Shown here one piece after another: positions 32,317 to 40,112 of a DNA stretch of 50,434 nucleotides (positions are counted from its first letter, which is position 1; each line of letters starts with the position of its first letter). Origin of the DNA: a virus; the IMG/VR virus record IMGVR_UViG_3300047317_000401, positions 1-50,434 of that record; one strand, 5' to 3'. The position numbers and the translations under genes were made by a program. The notes under the pieces are model-generated. The model searched no databases. It had not been told where the DNA came from and was given only the letters and a program-made list of their open reading frames with translations.

Positions 32317-33417
32317 TCACGACGCGCGCCTCATGTTCGACATGGCCAGAAGGACGGCGTCCTTCATGCTCGTCGGCTCGGGCATCGCGCCGTGGGATGT
32401 GCCGTTGATGCCGGACGGGGCGGGCCGGGTTGGTCGCGGGGCTGGTCGCAGCCGCGCGAACTCGCCGGTCGCTTCCGCGTACGCCTCTCGCACCAGCGCC
32501 ACCGCCTGATCGGGCGTGGTCGGCGCGCCCTTCTCTTGCAGCAGCGCCTGCGAAAACCGCCGGACAGCATTGGCTTTCAGGGAGTAGTCGGGGTCCCTCG
32601 TTCGGATGTCGTTTTCCCAGTTCGTCACGGCCATGCGGACGGCTTCGAGCGCGCGGCCCTGGTCTTCCTGGGCGCGCGAAGTCGTCTGCTCGCGTAACCG
32701 TTCCTCGCTTTGATTGGCTCGGAAGCGGGTTCGCGTGACCTCTCGCGCGGTTTCCTCGGTGATGAGCCCTTCGTCCACCTGTCGCTGCATATCCGGCGCG
32801 AGGCGCAGACCAATGGCTTCCTGAGCGGCCTGCACGTAAGGCGTGACGCCGTTGAGGAAAGCCTGATAGTCGCCTCGCCGCAGCGCGGCACCCACCCCCA
32901 GCAGCATGTTCACGTCGTCGGGGGCAAGCTGGTGTTGGTGCAAATAGCCCTGAAGCTGACGGTGTTGCTCGATCTCGGGCGTCAACGCGCTCAGGGTGGT
33001 GCGGGCTTCATCCCGTTGGGCCAGTAGCTGTTCGAACCGCCGTCGTGTCTCCGGTCGTAGCTTGCGGAGTTCGTCGGCGGTCGGGTCAGCGGCTGGTGTC
33101 GGCGGTGTATCATCCGGTTTTGGGTCCCCGGTTTCTCCCGGGGCGGTCCCAGCCGTGTCTGGTGTCGGCCCTTGTCTCGCGGCGCCATCGGTTGGTAGCG
33201 CGGGCGTTTCCTGGGTCTTGACTACCGCTCGAACCGCCTCAAGCAGTCCTTGCCGGTCAGACAGTGGGGTGTCGCCTGACGAGGGCGCGTCTTTCGCGTC
33301 CGTGGTTTGGTCGCCTGACGAGGGCGTGGTTTCTGTCGTGGTTTCAGGCGCGGGGGACGAGTCCGCGAAGCCGGCGTCTGTGTCGGTCGTTAGAGTGTGG
33401 GTGTCGTCTTCCGCCAC
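32317..33417 (-). CDS. Scaffolding protein, 366 aa
   Basis: GTG start at 33417; its ribosome site (AGGA) lies in the 3' arm of a 9-bp hairpin (33423-33446). The product has a low-complexity Asp/Thr/Pro N-terminal third, a charged helical middle (LRPETRRRFEQLLAQRDEARTT cut short here: it continues into a heptad pattern) and a short C-terminus with SMKDAVLLAMSNMRR. This acidic, helical, Pro-rich form and a place just before the capsid gene are standard for scaffolds. No protease domain is seen. Confidence 0.8.
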   Translation of the reverse strand: MAEDDTHTLTTDTDAGFADSSPAPETTTETTPSSGDQTTDAKDAPSSGDTPLSDRQGLLEAVRAVVKTQETPALPTDGAARQGPTPDTAGTAPGETGDPKPDDTPPTPAADPTADELRKLRPETRRRFEQLLAQRDEARTTLSALTPEIEQHRQLQGYLHQHQLAPDDVNMLLGVGAALRRGDYQAFLNGVTPYVQAAQEAIGLRLAPDMQRQVDEGLITEETAREVTRTRFRANQSEERLREQTTSRAQEDQGRALEAVRMAVTNWENDIRTRDPDYSLKANAVRRFSQALLQEKGAPTTPDQAVALVREAYAEATGEFARLRPAPRPTRPAPSGINGTSHGAMPEPTSMKDAVLLAMSNMRRAS

Positions 33418-33422
33418 TTACA

Positions 33423-33446
33423 CGATCCTGGCTGAAACCAGGATCG
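33423..33446 (-). promoter_or_regulatory. Hairpin covering the scaffold ribosome-binding site
   Basis: CGATCCTGG (33423-33431) pairs perfectly with CCAGGATCG (33438-33446) across CTGAAA. Read on the - strand, the 3' arm holds AGGA, 12 nt before the GTG start at 33417. Folding would hide the ribosome site, so translation of scaffold could be controlled by structure or by a bound protein. Confidence 0.5.
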
Positions 33447-33505
33447 CTTATGGGCCGTGTTTTCCGTGGTTGTCCAGGGGCAAGACCAACAAACCCAACA
33501 CGGAA

Positions 33506-33533
33506 ACGCCCGCCGGGATGATCCGGCGGGCGT
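33506..33533 (-). terminator. 11-bp G+C-rich stem-loop
   Basis: ACGCCCGCCGG (33506-33516) pairs with 33523-33533 across GATGAT; on the - strand it is followed by TTTCCG. It is a good intrinsic-terminator shape with a short T-run, placed about 90 nt before the scaffold start, so it might act as an attenuator. Confidence 0.6.
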
Positions 33534-33608
33534 CATCGGGCGTAACCGAAGGAGCAAGCGTGTAGCTACAGGCTTGCCTGAACGCCACAAACGTTCAGAC
33601 TGGTAGTG

Positions 33609-33630
33609 CCCGCCGGAAGCACCCGGCGGG
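33609..33630 (-). terminator. 8-bp G+C-rich stem-loop
   Basis: CCCGCCGG (33609-33616) pairs with CCGGCGGG (33623-33630) across AAGCAC. The arm sequence repeats that of the hairpin at 33506-33533, so the two may be duplicates. No T-run is seen on the - strand. Confidence 0.45.
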
Positions 33631-33741
33631 TGTAAGCGAGGAGAATGTGATGGTCAGACATCGCAAACTCCTGCCTCGGATAATCGTGCGTATCACGATC
33701 ACGGTCAAGATCGTGATGACGATAATCCGAAGGTAGGGCAA

Positions 33742-33769
33742 GGGCCAGCCCAGATTATCGGGCTGGCCC
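33742..33769 (-). terminator. 10-bp stem-loop after the portal operon end
   Basis: GGGCCAGCCC (33742-33751) pairs with 33760-33769 across AGATTATC. It lies just downstream, on the - strand, of the 23-codon membrane peptide that follows portal, so it probably ends or attenuates the packaging transcript. The flank after the stem is TTGCCC, a poor T-run. Confidence 0.5.
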
Positions 33770-33782
33770 GGCCCTCGGCGGA

Positions 33783-33854
33783 TCAGCCAGAGAATACGCG
33801 CAAAACCACCCAGACCCCCAACACGGCCCACATGAACAGGGCCGCGCGGATCAC
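33783..33854 (-). CDS. 23-aa single-span membrane peptide
   Basis: GTG 33854 overlaps the portal stop (GTGA), so translation would be coupled. The peptide, opening MIRAALFMWAVLGVW, is basic at the start and then nearly all hydrophobic: one short membrane span. It ends just before the 33742-33769 hairpin. Portal-linked membrane peptides are not a known family to me. Small size makes this tentative. Confidence 0.45.
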   Translation of the reverse strand: MIRAALFMWAVLGVWVVLRVFSG

Positions 33855-36325
33855 GGCGTCGGCATCCCCTGGGACGACGATCTCATGCGTGGCATGGCGC
33901 CGCCGGTCCCGGGACGATTGCCGTTACGACCGAACACCTGAAGCGGCGGGACACGCGGTCCCAGCGGGCCTTGGGTCCCGGGACCACCCGTCGCGTTGGT
34001 CATGCCCACGGGACCCTGGGCGTTCGGATCTTCGTCGGGCGCGCCCGGCCTTGGGGGTCCCTTGCCGGCGTTGTCGGGGGGACCCTCACCACCGGGACCG
34101 CCCGGGACGCCGGGCGGCTGGGACATGATCTGGTTCAGCGCCTCGATGGAGGGCACGCCCTCCGCGAAGGCATCGGTCAGGTCAATGTCGGAGCCCATGC
34201 GCTGGATGAGTTGCCGGGCCATCCACTCGGGCGAAATGCCCGGGATACGCTGCAAGATGGGCAATAGTTGCGTCATGTTCTGGATGTCCTGCTGCTTGTC
34301 GGGACCGTTGTCGGCGGTGGCTTCGACCTCCAGGTAGACATTCTTGGCGACGGTCTCGCGGTCGATCTCGGGCCACACGGCGCCGGGGCCGACGATTTCC
34401 TTGACGATCTGGGCGGACACGTTGAGCAACAGGAGCTCGCCCCCGGCGCGGGCCAAATCGGTGAGCAGGTCGTTCATGTCGTCGATGATCGAAGACGTGT
34501 CGGTGTGCTGGGCGAACTGGGCCACCGATACCTCGGTGGCGGTGGCGCCGGACGTGGTCCCCTGGTCGGCCTGATCGGAGCCCAGGACACGCAGAAGGTC
34601 CTCATAAGTGGGCGCCGTGTCGTAGACCGCCGGGTCAATCGGCGGCATCTTCAGCACCTGAAGCACGTCGTCAACCTTCTGTCCCGGCGCCAGCGCGTTG
34701 AGTTCCAGGAGCGCGTTCGCCGGGTGGGTCTTGAGTTTGTCCTTGTCCACTTCCTCCAGAATACCAGCCGCCACCACGGTCTTTGGGCGGTTAGCGCGGC
34801 GGTGTTCACGCAGTCCCTGCCGCGCGCGGTTGAGTTCAAGCTGCATGTCCCGGAGAAGATCAATGTCGGACTGCGGGAACAGCACGGTCTCGTCGTAACC
34901 CTCGTTCAGGACAAACGCGAACCAGGGATAGAACCTTTCGATCTCGGCGTCCGGCGGGCTCGGCTCCTGGAGAAAGTCCAGGTAACCGTCGCAGACGACG
35001 TAAACCAAACCATCCTTGCGATGATAGATCTCCCAGACGCAGGCGTCGCCGCCCGCCGTGTCGGTCTCGTCCCTGCCGCCGGCTTCGTAGTGCCGGACGG
35101 GCACGGTCTCGGTGGAGTTGCCGTCGCTGTCGTAAGCCGAGTAGCCCTTGCCCACGTCCACGCCGTAGACTTCCTGGATCTGATCGGGCGTCAGGATGTA
35201 TTGCTGGGCCACCCAGTCGCTGCCCAGGAAGCCCCGCAGCGTGCGGCACTTCTTGTCCGGGATGATCGCCGTGCTGTCGGGGTAATCGAAACTCAGGCCC
35301 TCCCGGACGATCAACTGGCCCTCCTGGGTCAGGCCCTGGATGGCCAGTTTCAGGCTCTCGGCGTCGGCGCTGTCGTGTTCGATTTCACCGTCCGCGAGGT
35401 CCTGGGACAGCCTCTCGATGTTAGCGAGGCGCTCACTCATGTCGGCTATCCTGGCCTCGATGGCCGGCGACATTTTCATGGCGCGCTGAAAGCCCAGCTT
35501 CACGTAGCCGACCGAAGTAATGATCGACCGTCGCACGGTCATCTTCATCATGGACTTGAAGCTGTGGACCTGTTCTTCGACGTTGTAGTCATAGAGGATC
35601 TTCAGCGTCTTCGCGAGCCGGTCCATCAACTGGTCGTATTGCTTGACCTGGGCGGCGTCCTGGATCGTCATCATGATGTTGGGCGGCGGCGGCATACCCG
35701 TTTGCGCGGCGACCTGCATCGCCTGCTGGGCCTGTTGCAGCGCCTGCTCGGAGCCGTCCCAGGTCTGCGCCATGATCTTCTCGCGGCGCTTCGCGGTGAT
35801 CGTCGGGTTGTTCGGGTAGAGTTCCGCCGTGCGCTTCAGGACGTGCCTGAGCGCGATGTTCGCCACGTAGCGTTCATCCCGCTCGCTGTCTCGGCGGCGT
35901 CGGCGGCGCCGTCTGGTTTCGGTCTCCCACTGGTCGCCGTTGACGAAGTTCATGTTGCTCCGCATCCGGTCAAAGCTGGGCTTCCAGTGGGTGCGCGCCT
36001 CGCGCACGCGGGACTGCCAGCGTTTGACCAGCGCCCGACGCGCTTCGGGCGGCTCGGGCGGGTCCCGGGAGATGAGTTTGGCGTTCGGGTTGGTGTCCTG
36101 GATCGGCGGCGTGAGCATGTCGGGACCGCCCTGGAAGGTCCCGGGACCGGGCATTCCCATTGGTCCCGGGGACGGCGGGGCGTCCATCATGCCGGCGCCG
36201 GGCAGGACCGGGGGTGGCGCCCCCATCATCCCGGGCATGGGCGCCATTCCAGGTCCCATGCCCGGGACCGGGGCGGGGGGTATACCAGGAGGGCCTGGGT
36301 TAGGGGGGAAACCGCTCCCGGACAT
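33851..36325 (-). CDS. Portal protein, 824 aa
   Basis: The dodecameric ring through which DNA enters and leaves. The body is podoviral portal-like: ALVKRWQSRVREARTHWKP, NFVNGDQWETETRRRR, RYVANIALRHVLKRTAELYP, then a long wing and helical clip region including SDQADQGTTSGATATEVSV. Both ends carry unusual low-complexity tails: residues 1-70 are almost all Pro/Gly/Met/Ala, and the last 85 are Pro/Gly/Asn-rich. It starts 3 nt after the terminase stop, the standard order. The tails could be disordered extensions into the head interior or tail. Confidence 0.88.
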   Translation of the reverse strand: MSGSGFPPNPGPPGIPPAPVPGMGPGMAPMPGMMGAPPPVLPGAGMMDAPPSPGPMGMPGPGTFQGGPDMLTPPIQDTNPNAKLISRDPPEPPEARRALVKRWQSRVREARTHWKPSFDRMRSNMNFVNGDQWETETRRRRRRRRDSERDERYVANIALRHVLKRTAELYPNNPTITAKRREKIMAQTWDGSEQALQQAQQAMQVAAQTGMPPPPNIMMTIQDAAQVKQYDQLMDRLAKTLKILYDYNVEEQVHSFKSMMKMTVRRSIITSVGYVKLGFQRAMKMSPAIEARIADMSERLANIERLSQDLADGEIEHDSADAESLKLAIQGLTQEGQLIVREGLSFDYPDSTAIIPDKKCRTLRGFLGSDWVAQQYILTPDQIQEVYGVDVGKGYSAYDSDGNSTETVPVRHYEAGGRDETDTAGGDACVWEIYHRKDGLVYVVCDGYLDFLQEPSPPDAEIERFYPWFAFVLNEGYDETVLFPQSDIDLLRDMQLELNRARQGLREHRRANRPKTVVAAGILEEVDKDKLKTHPANALLELNALAPGQKVDDVLQVLKMPPIDPAVYDTAPTYEDLLRVLGSDQADQGTTSGATATEVSVAQFAQHTDTSSIIDDMNDLLTDLARAGGELLLLNVSAQIVKEIVGPGAVWPEIDRETVAKNVYLEVEATADNGPDKQQDIQNMTQLLPILQRIPGISPEWMARQLIQRMGSDIDLTDAFAEGVPSIEALNQIMSQPPGVPGGPGGEGPPDNAGKGPPRPGAPDEDPNAQGPVGMTNATGGPGTQGPLGPRVPPLQVFGRNGNRPGTGGAMPRMRSSSQGMPTP

Positions 36326-36328
36326 CGC

Positions 36329-37897
36329 TCACCACCCTCCCGCGCCGAAGCCCTGACGCACGGACCGCTCGGCCAGATCCCGTTCATTTTTCAGCCAGCC
36401 GAACGTGCCCTCGGCGTTGTCGTCGGTCTTCGTCCGCGTGCGGCCCGCGCCGATCTGAAGCGTGAGCCCCAGGCCGACGTAGGACAGGGTGTCCACGAAA
36501 TCGTCGTGCGCGTCATAGGGGAACTTCAGCATCTGATCCCGCGCCGCCGGCCACCAGGGCGCCCGTTCGGGAAAACGCACCTTGCCCATGCTCATGCGGC
36601 CCTGGATGGACTGCGCGCGGGTCTGCTTGTCGGCTATCGGCTGCATCTCGATGATCGAACAGAACGTCTTGGTCTCCAGCATCCGCTTGCGCAGGAACGG
36701 CCCGATGCTCTTGGAGATCATGCTGCGTTCCGCCCACCAAAAGACAGGCTTGTGGGCGCGCATCATGCGCAGCATGGCCTCGACGGCTTGTTCAGCCGTC
36801 ATCTGCCGCCACAGCAGGTCCGCCAGGATCCAGATATTATCATCCTCGTCCACGCCGACGCACATCAGGCAGGTCTTGTCGCTGTCCTGCTTCATGCTGA
36901 CGGCGTGATCGCTCGCCGCGTAGACCCTGAGACTGGTGGGCAGTTCGGCTGGGCGATAGGTCTGTATCCATTTACTGCTGAAGAAGGTGCCGCCCGCCGG
37001 GCTGGGCCTGCCCTGGTAGAGTGCGCTGAAGCCACGAGCATCACGCCTTTGCAAACCCAGGAGGAAGTTCCGGCCAAAGCGGCCCGGCCATAACGGATCG
37101 CCCTCGGCGCGCTTCAGCGGGTCCTTGTGCTGGTCCACGGCCAGCGCCGGCATGTCGATGATATGCCACTCGGCGGCTTCTTCGGGGTCGTAGTAGCTGT
37201 TCGTCGGGTCGGTGAGGCGCCCGACAAGATCATCCTGGTGCCAGCGCGTCTGGATCAACAGGATGCGCCCGGTCTCGTCCATCAAACGTGAGGCGATGAC
37301 CTGGGTGAACCACGTCCAGAGCGTGTCCCGGATCGTCGGGCTGTCCGCTTCGTGGCGATCTTTGAGCGGGTCGTCGATGATCAGCACGTCGCCGCCGCGT
37401 CCCGTCGTGGTCCCGCCTCGCCCCACGAAGGCCATGATGCCCCCCTGACGGGTCTGAAGCCGATCAGACGCGAGGCTGTCCTGCTTCAGGACCACGTCGG
37501 GGAACACCTGGGCGAAGGCCGGCGTCAGCATCGTGTCCCGGACCGCGCGGCCTATGTCCTGGCCGAACTTCTCGTTGTAGGTGCCGAAGATGAGGCTCTT
37601 GGCGGGGTTCCTGCCGACGAACCACGCGGGGAACTTCTTGGACGCCAACTCGGTCTTGCCGTGTCGTGGCGGAAGCGAAATGATAAGGCGTCTGATCGTG
37701 CCCTTTTCCAGTTCCTCCAGCCCCACGCACATGATCTTGTGGAACCGCTGAGCGTCGTAACGTGAGAACTCAGGGTCCTGGGTGTAGCCCGGGACAGGCA
37801 TCATCAGGCGGGTGAACGCCAGCAGATCGTCACGCGCGTCCTTCACGGCGATCAGCCGTTTTAATACTAACTCGTAGCGGGCTTCGTCCGGGGTCAC
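36329..37897 (-). CDS. terL: Terminase large subunit
   Basis: 522 residues; the ATPase-nuclease motor for DNA packaging. Walker A is LPPRHGKTE (K81), Walker B is VLIIDDP (D175, D176), with a coupling QTRWHQDD. The RNase H-like nuclease has AASDHAVS and HDDFVDTLSYV near the C-terminus. Starts at GTG 37897, overlapping the stop of the upstream gene (GTGA). Since the genome assembles as a circle and has no obvious fixed ends, headful packaging from circularly permuted DNA is likely but not proven. Confidence 0.93.
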   Translation of the reverse strand: MTPDEARYELVLKRLIAVKDARDDLLAFTRLMMPVPGYTQDPEFSRYDAQRFHKIMCVGLEELEKGTIRRLIISLPPRHGKTELASKKFPAWFVGRNPAKSLIFGTYNEKFGQDIGRAVRDTMLTPAFAQVFPDVVLKQDSLASDRLQTRQGGIMAFVGRGGTTTGRGGDVLIIDDPLKDRHEADSPTIRDTLWTWFTQVIASRLMDETGRILLIQTRWHQDDLVGRLTDPTNSYYDPEEAAEWHIIDMPALAVDQHKDPLKRAEGDPLWPGRFGRNFLLGLQRRDARGFSALYQGRPSPAGGTFFSSKWIQTYRPAELPTSLRVYAASDHAVSMKQDSDKTCLMCVGVDEDDNIWILADLLWRQMTAEQAVEAMLRMMRAHKPVFWWAERSMISKSIGPFLRKRMLETKTFCSIIEMQPIADKQTRAQSIQGRMSMGKVRFPERAPWWPAARDQMLKFPYDAHDDFVDTLSYVGLGLTLQIGAGRTRTKTDDNAEGTFGWLKNERDLAERSVRQGFGAGGW

Positions 37898-38478
37898 GAC
37901 ATCGGTGGCCCGGCGGACGGCGCATACGGCACGGGCGGCGCGTTCAGCGGCACACCGCCGGGGGCGGGCGGCGCCAAGGGCTGACGCGGCGCCGCCCGCC
38001 GGGCGTCGGCGCCCTCCTGGATATCGCCCACGCTGGTTTTCGCGTCGGCGCCTATCTGGTCTTCTTTCTGAATGAGTTTCCCGACCGGACCTGATTTGTA
38101 AGACTCACGATGCGCATCATATAGCGCCATGAACCTGTCATATAAGGGACCGAAAGCGGGCGTTCCCTGGACCTTGTCCATCGCGGCCCGGGTCTCCTCC
38201 ATCTGACGCAGCAAATCAGCCTGCCGCGTGAGATGCGGTTGCTTCGTGGTCTCCACCGCGTTGGGGCCGACACCCTGATATACGGGCTCGTCCCCTGTAT
38301 CCGGGGACACGAGATACTGATCGCTGTCCATCATGGTGGCGCGCGGCACGGTCGCGCCTCTGGCGCCCTGCGCCAGGACATAGCCCGCCATCGGGCTCGG
38401 CCCCGGCGGCGGCGGGGGCTGTTCCGTCCCCGCCATCCGGTTCTTCACATAAGCCAGCATGTCCTGTTGATCGGCCAT
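37894..38478 (-). CDS. Protein upstream of terL, 194 aa, unknown
   Basis: Coupled to terL by a GTGA overlap. It has a Pro-rich patch at residues 19-29, a helical middle (TRQADLLRQMEETRAAMDKV) and a Pro/Ala-rich C-terminus. The position is that of a small terminase, but the sequence lacks an evident DNA-binding N-terminus, and a better small-terminase candidate lies at 47275-47568. Structural or packaging accessory protein is a fair guess only. Confidence 0.7.
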   Translation of the reverse strand: MADQQDMLAYVKNRMAGTEQPPPPPGPSPMAGYVLAQGARGATVPRATMMDSDQYLVSPDTGDEPVYQGVGPNAVETTKQPHLTRQADLLRQMEETRAAMDKVQGTPAFGPLYDRFMALYDAHRESYKSGPVGKLIQKEDQIGADAKTSVGDIQEGADARRAAPRQPLAPPAPGGVPLNAPPVPYAPSAGPPMS

Positions 38479-38479
38479 G

Positions 38480-38854
38480 TCAGGTCAGCGTGAACGTATT
38501 GGAGGTCACGACCGGCGCCACGGAAACCGTCGCCGTGGCGGTGGCGCTGCCCGGCTTCAACACGCCGCCCGCGAAAGGCGCCGTGACCCAGGCTCCGGTC
38601 CCGGGGGCGGTCCAGATGGTTTGCGCGGCCACGGTGCCCCCGCGCTGCATGAGCGCGACCCGCACCTGAAACGGCCTCTGCGTCGCCGGGTCCACGACGG
38701 CGGTCCCGGACACGGTCAACGGCGCCGCCGCCGCCTGCCCGGCAATGGTGTCGATGGCGAGGATAAGGGCGTTGCCGCTGGCCACGTACTCGCGCCATGG
38801 CTGCTTGCGCACCCGGCAGACCGCCATCGGGTGCGGCGGCGGGACGAGCGCCAT
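38480..38854 (-). CDS. Small beta-rich virion protein, 124 aa
   Basis: The start overlaps the previous stop (TGATG). It reads as beta strands separated by short turns (PLTVSGTAVVDPATQRPFQV, WTAPGTGAWVTAPFAGGVL) and ends ...TSNTFTLT. This is like small tail or decoration proteins. No motif is recognised. Confidence 0.65.
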   Translation of the reverse strand: MALVPPPHPMAVCRVRKQPWREYVASGNALILAIDTIAGQAAAAPLTVSGTAVVDPATQRPFQVRVALMQRGGTVAAQTIWTAPGTGAWVTAPFAGGVLKPGSATATATVSVAPVVTSNTFTLT

Positions 38855-39453
38855 CAGGACGGGTCCTCCCCGTGTTCGGCTTTACGCCGGCCTCGATGGT
38901 TGGACCGCGTGGCGGCCTCCACCGCCGTCACCATGTTCGACGGCGGTGCCGTGGTGGTCCCGGCGGCATTGGTGGCACTGACGACACAGACAAAGGCGAG
39001 GCCGATATCGGACTCGACCAGCGCGTGGGTCGCGGTATCGTCGCCCACGTCAACGCCCTCCGCCTGCCACTGATAAGCGTAGGTCGTGGGCTCGCCTTCC
39101 CAGTTCCCCATGGTGCAGTTCAACGCGGCACCGTCCTGCGACACATACGGCACGTCCACGTTGACCGGCGCCGTCCCGGACACCCCGTCCCCGGGCTCGG
39201 ACGGCGGGTTCAGATCCCCGGGCGTGAGGTCGCTGGTTTCCGGGTCGCGCGGGTCGGGCGGTTTGACGAAGCCGTCCTGATATTCACCGGGGTCCACCGG
39301 GGCCGCGTCGGGATCGCGCGGATCGGGCGCGGCAACGAAGCCGTCCAGGTACGCCTGGGTCTCAGGGTCCGGCTCCGGTTCCGGGGGAACCGGCGGCGGC
39401 GCGTCGGCGTGACCCACGGGCGGTTCATAAGGCGGGTTGTCGGTTTCAGACAT
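38854..39453 (-). CDS. Ig-like domain protein, 199 aa
   Basis: ATG 39453 has AAGGAG upstream. The first 100 residues are Pro/Asp/Glu-rich with two DGFV(A/K) repeat units and look disordered. Residues about 105-185 form an Ig-like domain of the type found in phage virion proteins: ALNCTMGNWEGEPTTYAYQW, VGDDTATHALVESDIG, FVCVVSATNAAG. Such domains decorate capsids or tails and often bind carbohydrate weakly. It lies between the lysis-type genes and terL. Confidence 0.78.
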   Translation of the reverse strand: MSETDNPPYEPPVGHADAPPPVPPEPEPDPETQAYLDGFVAAPDPRDPDAAPVDPGEYQDGFVKPPDPRDPETSDLTPGDLNPPSEPGDGVSGTAPVNVDVPYVSQDGAALNCTMGNWEGEPTTYAYQWQAEGVDVGDDTATHALVESDIGLAFVCVVSATNAAGTTTAPPSNMVTAVEAATRSNHRGRRKAEHGEDPS

Positions 39454-39466
39454 GACATGGACTCCT

Positions 39467-39637
39467 TCAGTCTCGCAGGATGAAGCCGAACACACGCCAG
39501 CCCATCAGGAAAAACAGCACCCACAGCAGCAGGCCGTTGTAGGACGGCCAATACGCCGCTCCGCCCGGCGTGCGGCCCCATCCCCAGAACACCAGCCAGA
39601 TCACCATCAGCACCCAGAACAGCAGTCCGATTGTCAT
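39467..39637 (-). CDS. Small two-span membrane protein, holin candidate, 56 aa
   Basis: ATG 39637 overlaps the previous stop (ATGA). Two hydrophobic segments are clear, MTIGLLFWVLMVIWLVFWGW and LLLWVLFFLMGWRVFGFIL, joined by a short polar turn. Size and topology are those of a class II holin or a small membrane lysis protein. It lies in a run of small genes between the fibres and the packaging genes, where lysis genes are common. No sequence family supports it, so holin is inference. Confidence 0.65.
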   Translation of the reverse strand: MTIGLLFWVLMVIWLVFWGWGRTPGGAAYWPSYNGLLLWVLFFLMGWRVFGFILRD

Positions 39638-39849
39638 GGTGTTCCTGTCTCCTTCGCCGGGGCCACGCTCAATATCCCGGGCATCTGTTCCCACGGGGCT
39701 CCCATGGGGAGCGGATGAGTGATGACCAGCCGCCAGACCGTGCCGTCATTGCACAGCGCGTAAAGCCGGTCCGGCGCGCTGCCGGCGGTGGACGACACGG
39801 TGATCTGGGTGATGACGCGGACCGGGATGAGAGGATCGGTCTCGCTCAT
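39634..39849 (-). CDS. Hypothetical protein, 71 aa
   Basis: ATG 39849 overlaps the stop of the upstream membrane/coiled-coil gene and its own stop overlaps the next start. It is mostly beta strands (RVITQITVSSTAGSAPDRLY, CNDGTVWRLVIT), with a short C-terminal tail. The pattern of a single blade-like repeat (xxDGTVWRL) is seen in beta-propeller-type phage proteins. Function unknown. Confidence 0.65.
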   Translation of the reverse strand: MSETDPLIPVRVITQITVSSTAGSAPDRLYALCNDGTVWRLVITHPLPMGAPWEQMPGILSVAPAKETGTP

Positions 39850-40112
39850 GGGCGTAACGCCGGGGGCGGGCACACCAGCCGCGCCTCGACCAGTTCGCGC
39901 AGGTGATCCAGTTGTTTCTCGTTGGTATCAAGCCTGAGCATGATGGTCCTCCCCGGCTCCAGGCTCGCCCGGGTGCGCTCCAGATCGACCCGCAGGGTCT
40001 CGATGTTCACGGCGAGAACGGCGAGGGCGTGCGAGTTGCTCCAGGCAATCGTCACGAGCGCGCCGAGAAGAAGCGGAGCCAGTGTCGCGACGGCTTTTAG
40101 CCAGATAGGCAT
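39846..40112 (-). CDS. Membrane-anchored coiled-coil protein, inner-membrane spanin or holin candidate, 88 aa
   Basis: It starts directly after the fibre gene stop (TGAATG). An N-terminal span (residues 5-25, LKAVATLAPLLLGALVTIAW) is followed by a periplasmic-type coiled coil (LAVNIETLRVDLERTRASLE) and a Pro-rich end. This N-in single-span plus coiled-coil form fits an inner-membrane spanin or a phage holin-like protein. No outer-membrane lipoprotein partner was found. Confidence 0.65.
   Translation of the reverse strand: MPIWLKAVATLAPLLLGALVTIAWSNSHALAVLAVNIETLRVDLERTRASLEPGRTIMLRLDTNEKQLDHLRELVEARLVCPPPALRP

Larger units (their letters stand above)
33418..33782. other. Hairpin-rich non-coding region between portal and scaffold genes
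   Basis: A 365-bp break in an otherwise tightly packed late operon. It holds six hairpins and no convincing gene; the 78-codon - strand frame at 33595-33831 is driven by the hairpin sequences themselves. The region would be the leader of the scaffold-capsid message or the site of a terminator/promoter pair that sets capsid expression apart from portal expression. Confidence 0.65.

Noticed and set aside
33650-33736. 28-codon + strand frame with GAGGAG upstream
   Set aside because: Opposite to the late transcript, made of the hairpin sequence; the ribosome-site match alone is too little.
33595-33831. 78-codon - strand frame with a hydrophobic stretch
   Set aside because: The hydrophobic run is the translation of the 33678-33728 hairpin, and it overlaps two other hairpins and the better coupled 23-codon peptide. 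No ribosome site.
34268-37093. 941-codon + strand frame over portal and terminase
   Set aside because: It is antisense to portal and terL, whose motifs are clear. Composition is rich in His, Arg, Val and Gly as expected for shadows in G+C-rich DNA, and no ribosome site or family pattern is seen.
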